Part shown: positions 52,494 through 62,283 of the stretch, piece after piece
Layout: every line of letters begins with the position of its first letter
Numbering within the stretch: the stretch's first letter is position 1
Origin: Caenispirillum bisanense
Lineage (GTDB): Bacteria; Pseudomonadota; Alphaproteobacteria; Rhodospirillales; Rhodospirillaceae
Assembly: GCF_900230255.1 (NCBI RefSeq)
Contig: NZ_OCNJ01000004.1
Coordinates: forward strand, 124,001 to 188,000
Direction of reading: 5' to 3'
Length of the DNA stretch: 64,000 bases
Program-made: the position numbers and the translations under genes
Notes under the pieces: model-generated
What the model saw: only the letters and a program-made list of their open reading frames with translations
Database searches by the model: none
What the model was told of the DNA's origin: nothing

Positions 52494-53867
52494 ATGGGGA
52501 GTATCACGATCATGAAACCGGGCGTCGAGGAGCTGACCAGCTTCCTGGCCGACCACCCTGACGTGGAATACGTGGACGCCATTCTGTTCGACCTGTGCGG
52601 CATCGTGCGCGGCAAGCGCTATCCGCGGCAGGACGCCAAGGGCCTGTTCACCAACGGCATGCAGATCCCCTACAGCGTGTTCCTGCTCGACGTGACGGGC
52701 GATTGCCCCGACGCCGGCGGGCGCGGCTTTTCCGACGGCGACCCGGACGGCATCGCCGTGCCCGTCGCCGGCACCCTGAAGCGGGTGCCCTGGGCCCGCG
52801 TGCCCTCGGCGCAGGTGCTGCTGACCATGACCGACCAGGACGGCACCGCCTCCAGCCTCGATCCGCGCAACGTGCTGCGCGCCGTCGAGAGCCGGCTGGT
52901 CGAGGACGGGCTGCACCCGGTGACGGCGCTCGAGCTCGAGTTCTACCTCATCGACCGCCAGCGCATGACCGACGGCAGCCCGCAGTTCCCCATCGCCCCC
53001 GACACCGGGCAGCGCGACAAGAACACCCAGGTCTACGGCATGTGGGAAATCGAATCCTACGCCGCCGTGCTGCGCGACATCGAAACCGCCTGCAACGTCC
53101 AGGGCGTGCCCTGCTACACGGCGTCGAGCGAATATGCGCCGGGGCAGTTCGAGGTGAACCTGCGGCACGTGACCAGCGGCGTCTCCGCCGCCGACCACGC
53201 CAGCCTGCTCAAGCGCGTGGTCATGGGCGTGGCGGAGCGTCACGGCTTCGAGGCGACGTTCATGTCCAAGCCCTTCAGCAAGATGTCGGGCAACGGGCTG
53301 CACATCCACCTGTCGCTGTGCGACGAGACGGGCAAGAACCTGTTCGACGACGGCGGCGACGGCGGCACCGACATGCTGCGCTGGGCCATCGGCGGCATGC
53401 AGGCGACCATGGCCGAGGCGATGGCGATCTTCGCGCCCAACGCCAATGCCTACCGCCGCTTCCAGCCCAACCTCTACGTGCCGACGGGCCCCACCTGGGG
53501 CATCAACAACCGCTCGGTCGCCTTCCGCGTGCCCTCGGGCGAGGGCGCGGCCCGGCGGGTGGAGCACCGCATCTGCGGCGCCGACGCCAACCCCTATCTC
53601 GCCCTGGCGGCGGTGATGCTCGGCGCCCATCACGGCATCAAGAACCGCATCGACCCCGGCCCGGCCCACACCGGCAACGCCGGCAAGGAGATGGACGAGT
53701 CGGTGCCCTGGACCTGGCGTTCGGCCCTGCAGCGCCTGGACGAGGCGAAGATCCTGCCGGGCTACATCAGCCGCGAGTACCTGTCGCTCTACCACGAGAC
53801 CAAGTGGGCCGAGATGGAGAAATTCCAGAGCCTGATCGCCCCGCACGAATACAACTGGTACCTCTGA
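52494..53867 (+). CDS. Glutamine synthetase family, likely gamma-glutamylputrescine synthetase
   Basis: This 457-residue ligase has the GS fold: VDAILFDLCGIVRGKRYP at the N terminus, LELEFYL with metal-binding Glu, FSKMSGNGLHIHLSL and NRSVAFRVPSGEGAARRVEHR for ATP and glutamate. This subgroup (GlnA3/PuuA-like) joins glutamate to amines. A PuuB-like oxidase and polyamine transport genes nearby suggest putrescine, but the two are not adjacent. The ATG at 52494 is used; another lies six codons on. Confidence 0.88.
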   Translation: MGSITIMKPGVEELTSFLADHPDVEYVDAILFDLCGIVRGKRYPRQDAKGLFTNGMQIPYSVFLLDVTGDCPDAGGRGFSDGDPDGIAVPVAGTLKRVPWARVPSAQVLLTMTDQDGTASSLDPRNVLRAVESRLVEDGLHPVTALELEFYLIDRQRMTDGSPQFPIAPDTGQRDKNTQVYGMWEIESYAAVLRDIETACNVQGVPCYTASSEYAPGQFEVNLRHVTSGVSAADHASLLKRVVMGVAERHGFEATFMSKPFSKMSGNGLHIHLSLCDETGKNLFDDGGDGGTDMLRWAIGGMQATMAEAMAIFAPNANAYRRFQPNLYVPTGPTWGINNRSVAFRVPSGEGAARRVEHRICGADANPYLALAAVMLGAHHGIKNRIDPGPAHTGNAGKEMDESVPWTWRSALQRLDEAKILPGYISREYLSLYHETKWAEMEKFQSLIAPHEYNWYL

Positions 53868-53874
53868 ACGACGA

Positions 53875-53910
53875 CGGGCCGGCTCCCCTGGGGACCGGCC
53901 CGTTTTCCTT
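53875..53910 (+). terminator. Intrinsic terminator after the GS-family gene
   Basis: CGGGCCGG pairs with CCGGCCCG (8 bp plus inner pairs), followed by TTTTCCTTT. Confidence 0.85.
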
Positions 53911-53930
53911 TCCGCCGCCGCGGCGCAGCG

Positions 53931-54071
53931 TCAGGAGCGATGCAGCTTGCGCCGCTCTTCCTCCCGCACCTCTTCGAGCAGGTGCAGGAACAGCGGCCGG
54001 ACGCCGATGAGAATCAGCACGACGGACAGGAGCGCGAGCCCCTTCGTGAGAAGAATCAAGGTGTCCATCAT
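53931..54071 (-). CDS. 46-residue single-pass membrane protein
   Basis: The product starts MMDTLILLTKGLALLSVVLIL, one transmembrane helix, followed by a charged tail (HLLEEVREEERRKLHRS). The start overlaps the stop of the upstream membrane-protein gene (ATGA), so it looks like a small partner of that protein. No family is recognised. Confidence 0.6.
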   Translation of the reverse strand: MMDTLILLTKGLALLSVVLILIGVRPLFLHLLEEVREEERRKLHRS

Positions 54072-54664
54072 TGGCTGCGCCCTCCAGCGCCGTCGGGAAG
54101 TGGGCGGCGGGACGTGTCCTCGCCCGTCGCTGATTTGATGATAGGCGTCGCTTCCAGCCACGACAAGGTGAACTCGATCAGGAACCCCATGGCGATGGCC
54201 CAGCCGACGAGGCTGCGGGCGGCCTGCAGATCCTCCGCATCGAGCTTGTTGTTCGCCATCCCGAGCATTGCCAGCAGGAACACGAGGAACACCAGCATCA
54301 CCAGCATGGCGAGCCCAAGCCCGAGGTAACCCATCCGCCGCCTTCCGCCGACGGAATGCACCGCGAGGGCATGGTTCACCACATTAGTGAAAGAAACGCA
54401 CAGCAGCGGAACGACGGCCAGAATCATTTGCCCGAACTGTTCCTTCTCGTTCAATAGCGTCGCAAGGCGCCAGAACTTGCTGGTGAACGGCCATGCCTGC
54501 ACGGTCAGCAGTGGCCCCAGGAACGCGAGGCACAAGGTCACCAATTGGACGGTCACCTTCACCGACGCGAGGGTGACGAACCGCCAGCACACTTGAAGGA
54601 ACGCCTTCACCACCCGCCTCGCCCCCGTCCACGGCACATCGCGCAGTTGCACGCTTATACGCAT
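54068..54664 (-). CDS. Hypothetical four-helix membrane protein, 198 residues
   Basis: The protein has four predicted transmembrane segments, near residues 25-50, 68-90, 112-135 and 155-170, with a short polar C-terminal tail. The ATG at 54664 has a GGCGGGA site; a longer open frame upstream is Arg/Pro-rich and unlikely to be coding. It lies opposite to both flanking genes and heads a two-gene operon. Codon use is somewhat less GC-biased than its neighbours. Function is unknown. Confidence 0.68.
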   Translation of the reverse strand: MRISVQLRDVPWTGARRVVKAFLQVCWRFVTLASVKVTVQLVTLCLAFLGPLLTVQAWPFTSKFWRLATLLNEKEQFGQMILAVVPLLCVSFTNVVNHALAVHSVGGRRRMGYLGLGLAMLVMLVFLVFLLAMLGMANNKLDAEDLQAARSLVGWAIAMGFLIEFTLSWLEATPIIKSATGEDTSRRPLPDGAGGRSQ

Positions 54665-54788
54665 TCCCGCCGCGCCTGGAAAGCACCCGCACCCGGTGAC
54701 AGGCCCGTGACTCCGCAAGTGTCGATGCATCCTCCCGCCGCCGTCTGCGTTTGAGCAGGGGTCGCAGCCAGAGGAGGAGCATCCGCCC

Positions 54789-56387
54789 ATGTCGTCGCGC
54801 GTTTCGCGTCGAGCTTTCGTCACCGGCACCCTCGGTCTCGCCTTCGCCGCCGCCCTGCCCGGGGCCGGCCGTGCGCAAGGGGCCGCAGACGCTCCCGGCG
54901 GGCTGAAGCTCGGCGAGCCCTTCGCCTTCCGCTTCGACGACCTGATCGCCCGCGCCCGCACGGCGGCCGGCGACCCCTTCCGCGAGCCCTACCGCCCCCT
55001 GCCCGAGGTGACGGCGGCCATCGACTACGCCGCCCACGGGCAGATCAAGTTCAAGCCCGACCTCGCGCTCTATGCCGACGGGCCGAGCGCCTATCCGGCC
55101 ACCTTCTTCCACCTGGGCGAGTTCTTCCAGGCGGCGGTGAAGATGCATCGCGTGGTCGACGGCCAGGCGCAGGAAATCCTCTACAGCCCCGACTATTTCG
55201 CCATGCCCGCCGACAGCCCGGCGCACCGGCTGCCGCCCGACGCCGGTTTCGCCGGCTTCCGCCTGCAGGAGAGCACCGGCGAGGACCGCTGGCGCACCCA
55301 CGACTGGCTGGCCTTCCTCGGCGCGTCGTACTTCCGCGCCATCGGCGAGCTGGAGCAATACGGCCTGTCGGCACGCGGTGTGCTGATCGATGCCGCCGTG
55401 CCCGACCGGCCCGAGGAATTCCCCCTGTTCACCGAGTTCTACATCGCCCCCGCCGAGGAGGGCGAGGCGGTGGTCATCCACGCCCTGCTCGACGGCCCGA
55501 GCCTCACCGGCGCCTTCCGCTTCCAGGCGACGCGCGGCAAGGCGGTGGTGATGGAGGTGGAAAAGCACCTGTTCCTGCGCCGCGACGTGCAGCGTCTGGG
55601 CATCGCGCCGGTCACCTCCATGTTCTGGTACGGCGAGCACGACCGCCCCTTCCGCGTCGACTGGCGGCCCGAGGTCCACGACAGCGACGGCCTCGCCCTG
55701 TGGACCGGCGGCGGCGAGCACCTGTGGCGCCCCTTGCGCAACCCGCAGGCCACCACCGTCTCCAGCTTCCTCGACGAAAACCCGCGCGGCTTCGGCCTCG
55801 CCCAGCGCGACCGCAACCCGGAGCACTTCCTCGACGGCGTGCGCTACGAGAACCGCCCGACGCTGTGGGTGGAGCCGCTCGGCGACTGGGGACGCGGCGC
55901 CGTCGAACTGCTGGAGATCCCGACCGACGACGAGATCCACGACAACATCGGCGCCTATTGGGTGCCGGAAGCGCCGGCGCGGGCGGGCGATGCCCTCACC
56001 TATCGCTACCGCCTGCACTGGGTGGCGCACGAGCCATTCCTGCCCGGCACCATCGCCCGCACCGTCGCCACCCGCATCGGCCGCGGCGGCGAACCGGGCA
56101 AGCCGCGGCCGGCGGGCGTGCGCAAGTTCGTGGTGGAGTTCGAGGGCGGCCCCCTGCCCTACCTGAAGACCGGCGTCATCCCCGAAGCCGTCATCACCGC
56201 CTCACGCGGCGAGGTCTCCCATGTCTTCGTGGAGGCGGTGCCGGGGCTGTTCGGCCGCTGGCGGGCCCACTTCGACCTCACCGCCGCTGGCAGCGAGCCG
56301 GTGGAGCTGCGCCTCTACCTCAGCCTCGACGGCGAGCCGCAGACCGAGACCTGGCTGTTCCAGTACGTGCCGCGGCTGGAGAGCTGA
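54789..56387 (+). CDS. Periplasmic glucan biosynthesis protein OpgG/OpgD
   Basis: This 532-residue protein starts with a twin-arginine-type signal (VSRRAFVTGTLGLAFAAALPG), as in OpgD. The MdoG domain follows: FAFRFDDLIARAR, FFHLGEFFQAAVKMHRV and STGEDRWRTHDWLAFLGASYF. It shapes osmoregulated periplasmic glucans. No opgH lies in the window. The Tat-like signal favours OpgD over OpgG, but the distinction is not certain. Confidence 0.9.
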   Translation: MSSRVSRRAFVTGTLGLAFAAALPGAGRAQGAADAPGGLKLGEPFAFRFDDLIARARTAAGDPFREPYRPLPEVTAAIDYAAHGQIKFKPDLALYADGPSAYPATFFHLGEFFQAAVKMHRVVDGQAQEILYSPDYFAMPADSPAHRLPPDAGFAGFRLQESTGEDRWRTHDWLAFLGASYFRAIGELEQYGLSARGVLIDAAVPDRPEEFPLFTEFYIAPAEEGEAVVIHALLDGPSLTGAFRFQATRGKAVVMEVEKHLFLRRDVQRLGIAPVTSMFWYGEHDRPFRVDWRPEVHDSDGLALWTGGGEHLWRPLRNPQATTVSSFLDENPRGFGLAQRDRNPEHFLDGVRYENRPTLWVEPLGDWGRGAVELLEIPTDDEIHDNIGAYWVPEAPARAGDALTYRYRLHWVAHEPFLPGTIARTVATRIGRGGEPGKPRPAGVRKFVVEFEGGPLPYLKTGVIPEAVITASRGEVSHVFVEAVPGLFGRWRAHFDLTAAGSEPVELRLYLSLDGEPQTETWLFQYVPRLES

Positions 56388-56476
56388 CCCGCCGCACGCG
56401 GGGGATTCGCAGCACCGCGAGAAGGGAGTAGAGTCCGCGGCGGTTCGACCGCTCGTTTCCGGACTCGCTTCCCATC

Positions 56477-57301
56477 ATGCACCCTGCATCCGTTCTCGTC
56501 CTCGATTCCGGCATCGGCGGCATGACCGTCGTGCGGGCGATCCGCGAGGTCTGCCCAGGCGTCGCCGTCACCTATGTCGCCGACGACGCCTGGTTTCCCT
56601 ACGGCCGCCTGCCGCCGGAGGCGCTGACCGAGCGCATCCGCACCCTGGTGGCGCAAGGCCTGGAGCGGCAACGGCTGGATGCGGTGGTGATCGCCTGCAA
56701 CACCGCCACCACCGTCGCCATCGACGTGCTGCGCGCCGGCTTCACGCTGCCCTTCGTCGGCGTCGTGCCACCGGTCAAGACTGCCGCGGCGCTGTCGAAG
56801 ACCCGCACCATCGCCCTGCTGGCGACGGAAGGCACGGTGCGCAGCGCCGCCGTCGACCGCCTGATCGCCGACTTCGCCGCCGACTGCCGGGTACTGCGCA
56901 TCGGCTGCCCGAGCCTGGCCGCCCTGGCCGAGGCCAAGGTGCGCGGCCTGCCGGTGGACCTCGACCGGCTGCGCGCCGACCTCGCGCCGCTGTCGCAGGC
57001 CGACGCGGCGGCGGTGGACGTGGTGGTGCTCGGCTGCACCCACTATCCGGTTCTGACGGAGGAACTGGCGGCGCACTTCCGGCCGGACGTGACGTGGCTC
57101 GACCCGGCGCTGCCGGTGGCGCGGCGTCTGGCGGCGGTGCTGGCGGACCATCCGGCGGCGGCCATGGCGGAGCGGGCCGCCGGGCCGGACGTCGCGTGGT
57201 TCACCGCCGCCCGCGAGCCCGACCCCGCCCTGCTGCCGTTCCTGGCGTCGGCGGGCTTCGGGCGGGCGGCGCGCTGGCCGGCGACGGCGGTGCCGGCCTG
57301 A
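56477..57301 (+). CDS. murI: Glutamate racemase
   Basis: This 274-residue enzyme has the family motifs VLDSGIGGMTVVRAI, IACNTATTVAID with the first catalytic Cys, and GCTHYPVL with the second. It makes D-glutamate for peptidoglycan. The ATG lies 89 bases after the OpgG stop, so the gene may have its own promoter. Confidence 0.94.
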   Translation: MHPASVLVLDSGIGGMTVVRAIREVCPGVAVTYVADDAWFPYGRLPPEALTERIRTLVAQGLERQRLDAVVIACNTATTVAIDVLRAGFTLPFVGVVPPVKTAAALSKTRTIALLATEGTVRSAAVDRLIADFAADCRVLRIGCPSLAALAEAKVRGLPVDLDRLRADLAPLSQADAAAVDVVVLGCTHYPVLTEELAAHFRPDVTWLDPALPVARRLAAVLADHPAAAMAERAAGPDVAWFTAAREPDPALLPFLASAGFGRAARWPATAVPA

Positions 57302-57311
57302 CGGACGGGCG

Positions 57312-57539
57312 TCAGGCCGGTTCGTCGGTGGCCGGGCCGGCGGCGCGGCGGAACAGCCGGCTGTCGACCAGGGCCGACACGGCGATGGTGATGACCTGCC
57401 CGGTCCTCAGTTCGCGGATCTTGGTGTGCGGCGGCAGGTCGCCGTATTCCTGGATCGACTCCACCCGCCAGACGTGCTGCATGGGGTCGCTGGTCTTGAC
57501 GAAGTAATCTCCGACCGCGATGGACCGGCGGCGCGACAT
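57312..57539 (-). CDS. Small hypothetical protein, 75 residues
   Basis: The product starts MSRRRSIAVGDYFVKTSDP and looks like a compact beta-strand fold: VWRVESIQEY, HTKIREL and VITIAVSAL. It has no signal or membrane segment. The ATG has GAGGAAG six bases upstream, which makes it a credible gene. Function is unknown; the strand pattern resembles small SH3-like modules, but I do not claim a family. Confidence 0.68.
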   Translation of the reverse strand: MSRRRSIAVGDYFVKTSDPMQHVWRVESIQEYGDLPPHTKIRELRTGQVITIAVSALVDSRLFRRAAGPATDEPA

Positions 57540-57786
57540 TCGATCTTCCTCTCGCTCTCGTTGCTCTTGTTGGGGACGGACGTCCGCATCCGTGAAGTAC
57601 GCGCGGATGCTGGGCACGGTTTATGGCGAAACCATGCCGCGGCAATGGGGTTCCCCGTTTTGTCACAGGGGCCGTGCACCCTCTCCTTTTGCTCCCGGTG
57701 GCAGACCGAGCACCCGGCACTGGAACCGCCGCGCCCACCCCGCTACCTTGGACGGCAGCTTCGACATCCGTGAAAGGAACCGTCCC

Positions 57787-58074
57787 GTGCTGTTCGCCGT
57801 CACCTGCCTCGACAAACCCGATTCGGCGCACATCCGCCAGGAAAATCGCCCCGCCCACCTCGAATACGCCAAAGCCAGCGCCAACCTGAAGATGGGCGGC
57901 CCGCTGCTGTCCGACGACGGCGAGCGCATGATCGGCTCCATGCTGGTGCTGGAAGCGGCCGACCGCGCCGAGGTCGACGCCTGGTGCGCCGCCGATCCCT
58001 ACGCCAAGGCCGGCCTGTTCGAGTCGGTCACCATCCGCCCGTTCAAGTGGCTGCTGCCGGCCGCGGTGGGCTGA
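57787..58074 (+). CDS. YciI-family protein
   Basis: This 95-residue protein has the YciI pattern: LFAVTCLDKPDS, R-P-A-H-L-E-Y with the conserved His, GGPLLSDDG and a C-terminal PFKW. The ferredoxin-like dimers of this family resemble the N-terminal part of muconolactone isomerases; the reaction is unknown. The GTG start has AAAGGAA upstream. It is first of a YciI, EVE and Rieske run. Confidence 0.9.
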   Translation: MLFAVTCLDKPDSAHIRQENRPAHLEYAKASANLKMGGPLLSDDGERMIGSMLVLEAADRAEVDAWCAADPYAKAGLFESVTIRPFKWLLPAAVG

Positions 58075-58080
58075 GCGACC

Positions 58081-58494
58081 ATGAACTACTGGCTCATCAA
58101 GAGCGAGCCCGGCACGTGGTCGTGGGACGACCAGGTGAAGAAGGGCACGGAACACTGGAACGGCGTGCGCAACTACCAGGCCGCCAACAACATGAAGGCC
58201 ATGAAGATCGGCGACCGCTGCTTCTTCTATCACTCGGTGAACGAGAAGCGCATCGTCGGCATCTGCGAGGTGGTGAAGGAATACTATCCTGACCACACCG
58301 ACGAATCGGGCCGCTTCGGCATGGTCGACGTCAAGGCGCTGGAAGCCCTGCCCAACCCGGTGACGCTCGATCAGGTGAAGACCGACGAGCGCCTGAACCA
58401 CCTGGCCCTGGTGCGCCAGTCGCGCCTGTCGGTGATGCCCATCGACGCCGAGGCCTGGCGCCTCATCTGCGAACTGGGAGGCGTGACGCCGTGA
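58081..58494 (+). CDS. EVE-domain protein
   Basis: This 137-residue PUA-like EVE domain protein starts MNYWLIKSEPGTWSWDD, with HWNGVRNYQAANNM and FFYHSVNEKRIVGI. These bind modified bases in nucleic acids, possibly as sensors. It starts six bases after the YciI stop and overlaps the Rieske gene by four bases. Confidence 0.93.
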   Translation: MNYWLIKSEPGTWSWDDQVKKGTEHWNGVRNYQAANNMKAMKIGDRCFFYHSVNEKRIVGICEVVKEYYPDHTDESGRFGMVDVKALEALPNPVTLDQVKTDERLNHLALVRQSRLSVMPIDAEAWRLICELGGVTP

Positions 58495-58922
58495 CCGGGG
58501 GTGGCGGAGACGGCGGCGGGCAGGGCGGCGGCGACCCCTTCGCCTTCCTGCCGCGCGACCCTTCGCCGCTTCCACAAAATTCGGAGGGTCACTGGGAACT
58601 TTGCCCGGTCGACGCTGTTCCTGAGGACGGCGCGCGGGGCTTCGTGCTCGACGACGCCGGCGTCCGGCTGGGCGTCGTGGTGGTGAACCGGGGCGGCCGG
58701 CTGTTCGGTTACGTCAACAGCTGCCCGCATCTGAACATCCCGCTGAACCTGTGGCCGGACAAGTTTCTCTCCCCGGATGGGCAGGTACTCCAGTGTGCCA
58801 CCCACGGGGCCCGCTTCCGCATCGAGGACGGCCTGTGCATCGCAGGACCGTGCGAGGGGCGTTTCCTCACCTCCTTTCGCTTAGTCGTAAAAAACCGCAA
58901 GATTGTTGCGTTGGAGCCGTGA
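58491..58922 (+). CDS. Rieske [2Fe-2S] protein
   Basis: This 143-residue soluble protein has the two Rieske ligand boxes, CPHLNIPL and CATHGARF (C-x-H and C-x2-H), spaced for a 2Fe-2S cluster. The GTG start overlaps the EVE stop (GTGA). It lacks an oxygenase domain, so it is a ferredoxin-like electron carrier or an accessory protein. Confidence 0.9.
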   Translation: MTGGGGDGGGQGGGDPFAFLPRDPSPLPQNSEGHWELCPVDAVPEDGARGFVLDDAGVRLGVVVVNRGGRLFGYVNSCPHLNIPLNLWPDKFLSPDGQVLQCATHGARFRIEDGLCIAGPCEGRFLTSFRLVVKNRKIVALEP

Positions 58923-59127
58923 CACGGGCCTCCGATTTGCCTAAGATGCGCGCCGGAACCGCTCGCAAGAAGCGGAGGGAGGGAGCCAACGCCGCGTGCG
59001 TGCGGGGAGGCAGGTCGCGGCTCCGGTCTCCTGGACAACAACAGAAAACCGTCCGACCGGGTGGGGATGCCCCCGGTCGCCAGGATAGGGCCCATGGGGC
59101 TCACGCGGATCATCAAGGAGACCACGA

Positions 59128-61065
59128 ATGTCTGATAACGTGTTCCCGGTCGTGGAGGAAATCGCCAAGCAGGCGTGGGTTGACGAAGCGAAGTACAAGG
59201 AAATGTACGAGCAGTCGATCAAGAACCCCGACGCCTTCTGGGCCGAGCACGGCAAGCGCATCGACTGGATCAAGCCCTTCACCAAGGTGCGCGACGTCTC
59301 CTACGACCCGCACGACGTCCACATCAAGTGGTTCCACGACGGCACCCTGAACGCCTCGGTGAACTGCCTGGACCGCCACCTGGAGAAGCGCGGCGATCAG
59401 GTCGCCATCATCTGGGAAGGCGACGATCCGGCCGACGACGCCAAGATCACCTACCGTGACCTGTACGAGCGCGTCTGCAAGTTCGCCAACGCCCTGCGCA
59501 CCATGGGCGTGAAGAAGGGCGACCGCGTCTGCATCTACCTGCCGATGATCCCCGAGGCCGCGGTGGCCATGCTCGCCTGCGCCCGCGTCGGCGCGGTGCA
59601 TTCCATCGTGTTCGGCGGCTTCTCGCCCGACAGCCTGTCCAACCGCATCCAGGACAGCGAGTGCAACGTCGTCATCACCGCCGACGAAGGCCTGCGCGGT
59701 GGCCGCAAGGTGCCGCTGAAGGCCAATGCCGACAAGGCGCTGGAGTCCTGCCCCTCGGTCGAGACCATGGTGGTCGTCAAGCGCACCGGCGGCGCCGTCA
59801 CCATGAAGGACGGCCGCGACGTGTGGTACCACGAGGTGGTCGCCAACGAGCCGGCCGAGTGCCAGCCCGAGGAAATGAACGCCGAAGATCCGCTGTTCAT
59901 CCTCTACACATCGGGCTCCACCGGCAAGCCCAAGGGCGTGCTGCACACCACCGGCGGCTACATGGTCTACACGTCGATGACGCATCAGTACGTCTTCGAC
60001 TACAAGGACGGCGACGTCTACTGGTGCACGGCCGACGTGGGCTGGGTCACCGGCCACAGCTACATCGTCTACGGCCCGCTCGCCAACGGCGCCATCTCGC
60101 TGATGTTCGAGGGCATTCCCAACTACCCGAGCGTCTCCCGCTTCTGGGAAGTCATCGACAAGCACCAGGTCAACATCTTCTACACCGCCCCCACCGCCAT
60201 CCGCGCCCTGATGCGCGAAGGCGTCGAGCCGGTGAAGAAGACCAGCCGCAAGTCGCTGCGCATCCTCGGTTCGGTGGGCGAGCCCATCAACCCGGAAGCC
60301 TGGATGTGGTACCACGACGTGGTCGGCGACAAGCGCTGCCCCATCGTCGACACCTGGTGGCAGACGGAAACCGGCGGCATCCTGATCTCGCCGCTGCCCG
60401 GCGCGACGGCGCTGAAGCCCGGTTCGGCCACGCTGCCGTTCTTCGGCGTCTACCCGATCCTGGTGGACAACGAGGGCAACGAGCTGTCCGGCGCGACCGA
60501 AGGCAACCTCTGCATCTCCATGAGCTGGCCGGGCCAGATGCGCACGGTCTACGGCGACCACGAGCGCTTCGTGCAGACCTACTTCACCACCTACAAGGGC
60601 AACTACTTCACCGGTGACGGTGCCCGTCGCGACGCCGACGGCTACTACTGGATCACCGGCCGCGTCGACGACGTCATCAACGTGTCCGGCCACCGCATGG
60701 GCACGGCGGAGATCGAATCGGCGCTGGTCGCCCACGCCAAGGTGGCCGAAGCGGCCGTCGTCGGCTACCCGCACGACATCAAGGGCCAGGGCATCTACGC
60801 CTACGTCACCCTGGTGGCCGACGAGGAGCCGACCGAGGAGCTGCGCAAGGAACTGGTGAAGTGGGTGCGCGACGAGATCGGCCCCATCGCCAGCCCGGAC
60901 GTCATCCAGTGGGCCCCGGGCCTGCCGAAGACCCGCTCGGGCAAGATCATGCGCCGCATCCTGCGCAAGATCGCCGAGAACGATTTCGGCGCGCTCGGCG
61001 ACACCTCGACGCTGGCCGACCCGAGCGTCGTCGACGACCTGATCGAGAACCGCGGCGGCAAGTAA
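59128..61065 (+). CDS. acs: Acetyl-CoA synthetase
   Basis: This 645-residue AMP-forming ligase has the P-loop [20 protein letters not shown] and the C-terminal [10 protein letters not shown], whose Lys is acetylated to control activity in this family. It turns acetate, ATP and CoA into acetyl-CoA. Length is standard. The ATG follows AAGGAGACC. A strong terminator follows. Confidence 0.96.
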   Translation: MSDNVFPVVEEIAKQAWVDEAKYKEMYEQSIKNPDAFWAEHGKRIDWIKPFTKVRDVSYDPHDVHIKWFHDGTLNASVNCLDRHLEKRGDQVAIIWEGDDPADDAKITYRDLYERVCKFANALRTMGVKKGDRVCIYLPMIPEAAVAMLACARVGAVHSIVFGGFSPDSLSNRIQDSECNVVITADEGLRGGRKVPLKANADKALESCPSVETMVVVKRTGGAVTMKDGRDVWYHEVVANEPAECQPEEMNAEDPLFILYTSGSTGKPKGVLHTTGGYMVYTSMTHQYVFDYKDGDVYWCTADVGWVTGHSYIVYGPLANGAISLMFEGIPNYPSVSRFWEVIDKHQVNIFYTAPTAIRALMREGVEPVKKTSRKSLRILGSVGEPINPEAWMWYHDVVGDKRCPIVDTWWQTETGGILISPLPGATALKPGSATLPFFGVYPILVDNEGNELSGATEGNLCISMSWPGQMRTVYGDHERFVQTYFTTYKGNYFTGDGARRDADGYYWITGRVDDVINVSGHRMGTAEIESALVAHAKVAEAAVVGYPHDIKGQGIYAYVTLVADEEPTEELRKELVKWVRDEIGPIASPDVIQWAPGLPKTRSGKIMRRILRKIAENDFGALGDTSTLADPSVVDDLIENRGGK

Positions 61066-61093
61066 GCCGGCGGCATCGCCAGGAAGACTGCGG

Positions 61094-61127
61094 AACGGGG
61101 GCGCCGGCGGCGCCCCCGTTTCCTTTT
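61094..61127 (+). terminator. Intrinsic terminator after acs
   Basis: AACGGGGGCGCC and GGCGCCCCCGTT form a 12-bp stem with a 3-base loop, followed by TCCTTTT. Confidence 0.88.
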
Positions 61128-61209
61128 GCCCGCGGTCATCGTGCACCCATATGGCGCGGCGCGCGTTGCTTCCCAAGAACAACGACGAACCGATAGAGGA
61201 GACTTCGAC

Positions 61210-61581
61210 ATGAAGATCGCCACCCTCGCCCTCGCCGCCGCCACCCTCGCGCTGCCGGGTGCCGCGCTCGCCCAGGCGCAGAACCAGCCGACGACGCAGA
61301 GCCAGCAGCAGGCCGCCATCGGCGCCAGCCAGTTCCACGACGTCGACGACCTCGCCGTCATGACCCAGGACGGCAAGCGCCTCGGCGAGATCGAGAACGT
61401 GCTGGTCGACGGCAGCGGCACCATGGCCTACGTGGTGGAAATCGAGGACGGCTTCCTCGGCATGAACGAGACCGAAGTGGTCGTCCCCGCCGATCGCCTG
61501 AGCTTCGACGCCCAGAACCGCGGCTTCACCACCACCATGACCGAAGCCGACATCAAGGGCCTGCAGGCCTGGGAGGACTGA
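61210..61581 (+). CDS. Exported PRC-barrel domain protein
   Basis: This 123-residue protein has a signal peptide (1-22, ALAQA) and a Gln-rich linker. It is followed by a PRC-barrel-like domain: VMTQDGKRLGEIENVLVDGSG, AYVVEIEDGFLGMNETEVVVPADRL. Such exported PRC-barrel proteins are common in alphaproteobacteria, with no known function. The ATG has AGAGGAGA upstream. Confidence 0.85.
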   Translation: MKIATLALAAATLALPGAALAQAQNQPTTQSQQQAAIGASQFHDVDDLAVMTQDGKRLGEIENVLVDGSGTMAYVVEIEDGFLGMNETEVVVPADRLSFDAQNRGFTTTMTEADIKGLQAWED

Positions 61582-61630
61582 CGTCCTCGGTCGCCCGCGG
61601 CGTCACCGGCTGACGCCGCGGCACCGCCCT

Positions 61631-61760
61631 CCACGGCTTCCGTCAGGGGAGCCGTGGATGCTCGGCCCGATGGCCTGGCATGGTAAGCGATTGAAATATC
61701 AGCTTAAATTGTCATGGCCGAACTTGATCCGGCCATCCACGGCGTCCCCGGCGGCGGCCA
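61631..61760. repeat. Palindromic intergenic repeat, copy 2 (rearranged)
   Basis: Bases 61711-61760 match 46451-46500 at 47 of 50 positions. The other half (61631-61683) resembles 46514-46566 but lies before it, so the two halves are in swapped order compared with copy 1. It sits between convergent genes. Confidence 0.75.
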
Positions 61761-61785
61761 AGAACGCGGCCCTCCGCACGCCCCC

Positions 61786-62283
61786 TTACCGCGTCTCCCG
61801 CACGTAGAACAGCAGGTCCAGCGGCGGCGGCTCGACGCCGCACTGGCTCAGCATGTCGTGCGCCTGGCCGCGGTGGTGGGTCTGGTGGTTGAAGACGTGC
61901 GCCAGAACCAGATGCAGCGGCTGCTCGAAGGCGTCGCCGGCGAGCGAGCGGTAGCGCAGCGGCTGCATGATCTGGGCGTCGGTCCAGGCGTCGGTCACGG
62001 CGACGATGTGGGCGTCGAAGTCCTCGCGCGCCGCATAGAGATGCTCCAGGTTCTCGTAGAGCACCTCGTCCAGGCGGCGGGCGCCGTAGTCGACGCCTTC
62101 GATGCGGCCGAACCAGATGCGGTCGGCCACCAGGATGTGGTTCAGGGTGTTGACGATGGAGCCGAAGAAGCTCGGCCGCGCCTTCGCCGCCTCGCCCGCC
62201 GGCAGGGCCAGGCAGGCGTCGTAGAGGCGGCGGTTGGCCCAGGCGTTGTAGCGCGCGAAGGTCTGGTAGTGGGCGGCGATCAT
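61786..62283 (-). CDS. DinB-family protein
   Basis: This 165-residue four-helix protein has the three metal-binding histidines of the DinB/YfiT fold: NTLNHILVAD and HVFNHQTHHRGQ. These are putative metal-dependent enzymes, often thiol transferases or stress proteins. It overlaps the exporter gene by four bases and is its operon partner. Confidence 0.9.
   Translation of the reverse strand: MIAAHYQTFARYNAWANRRLYDACLALPAGEAAKARPSFFGSIVNTLNHILVADRIWFGRIEGVDYGARRLDEVLYENLEHLYAAREDFDAHIVAVTDAWTDAQIMQPLRYRSLAGDAFEQPLHLVLAHVFNHQTHHRGQAHDMLSQCGVEPPPLDLLFYVRETR

Noticed and set aside
61092-61121. GGAAC...CGTT downstream of acs as an EcfG promoter for the PRC-barrel gene
   Set aside because: The spacing is wrong, and the sequence is the 12-bp stem of the acs terminator.
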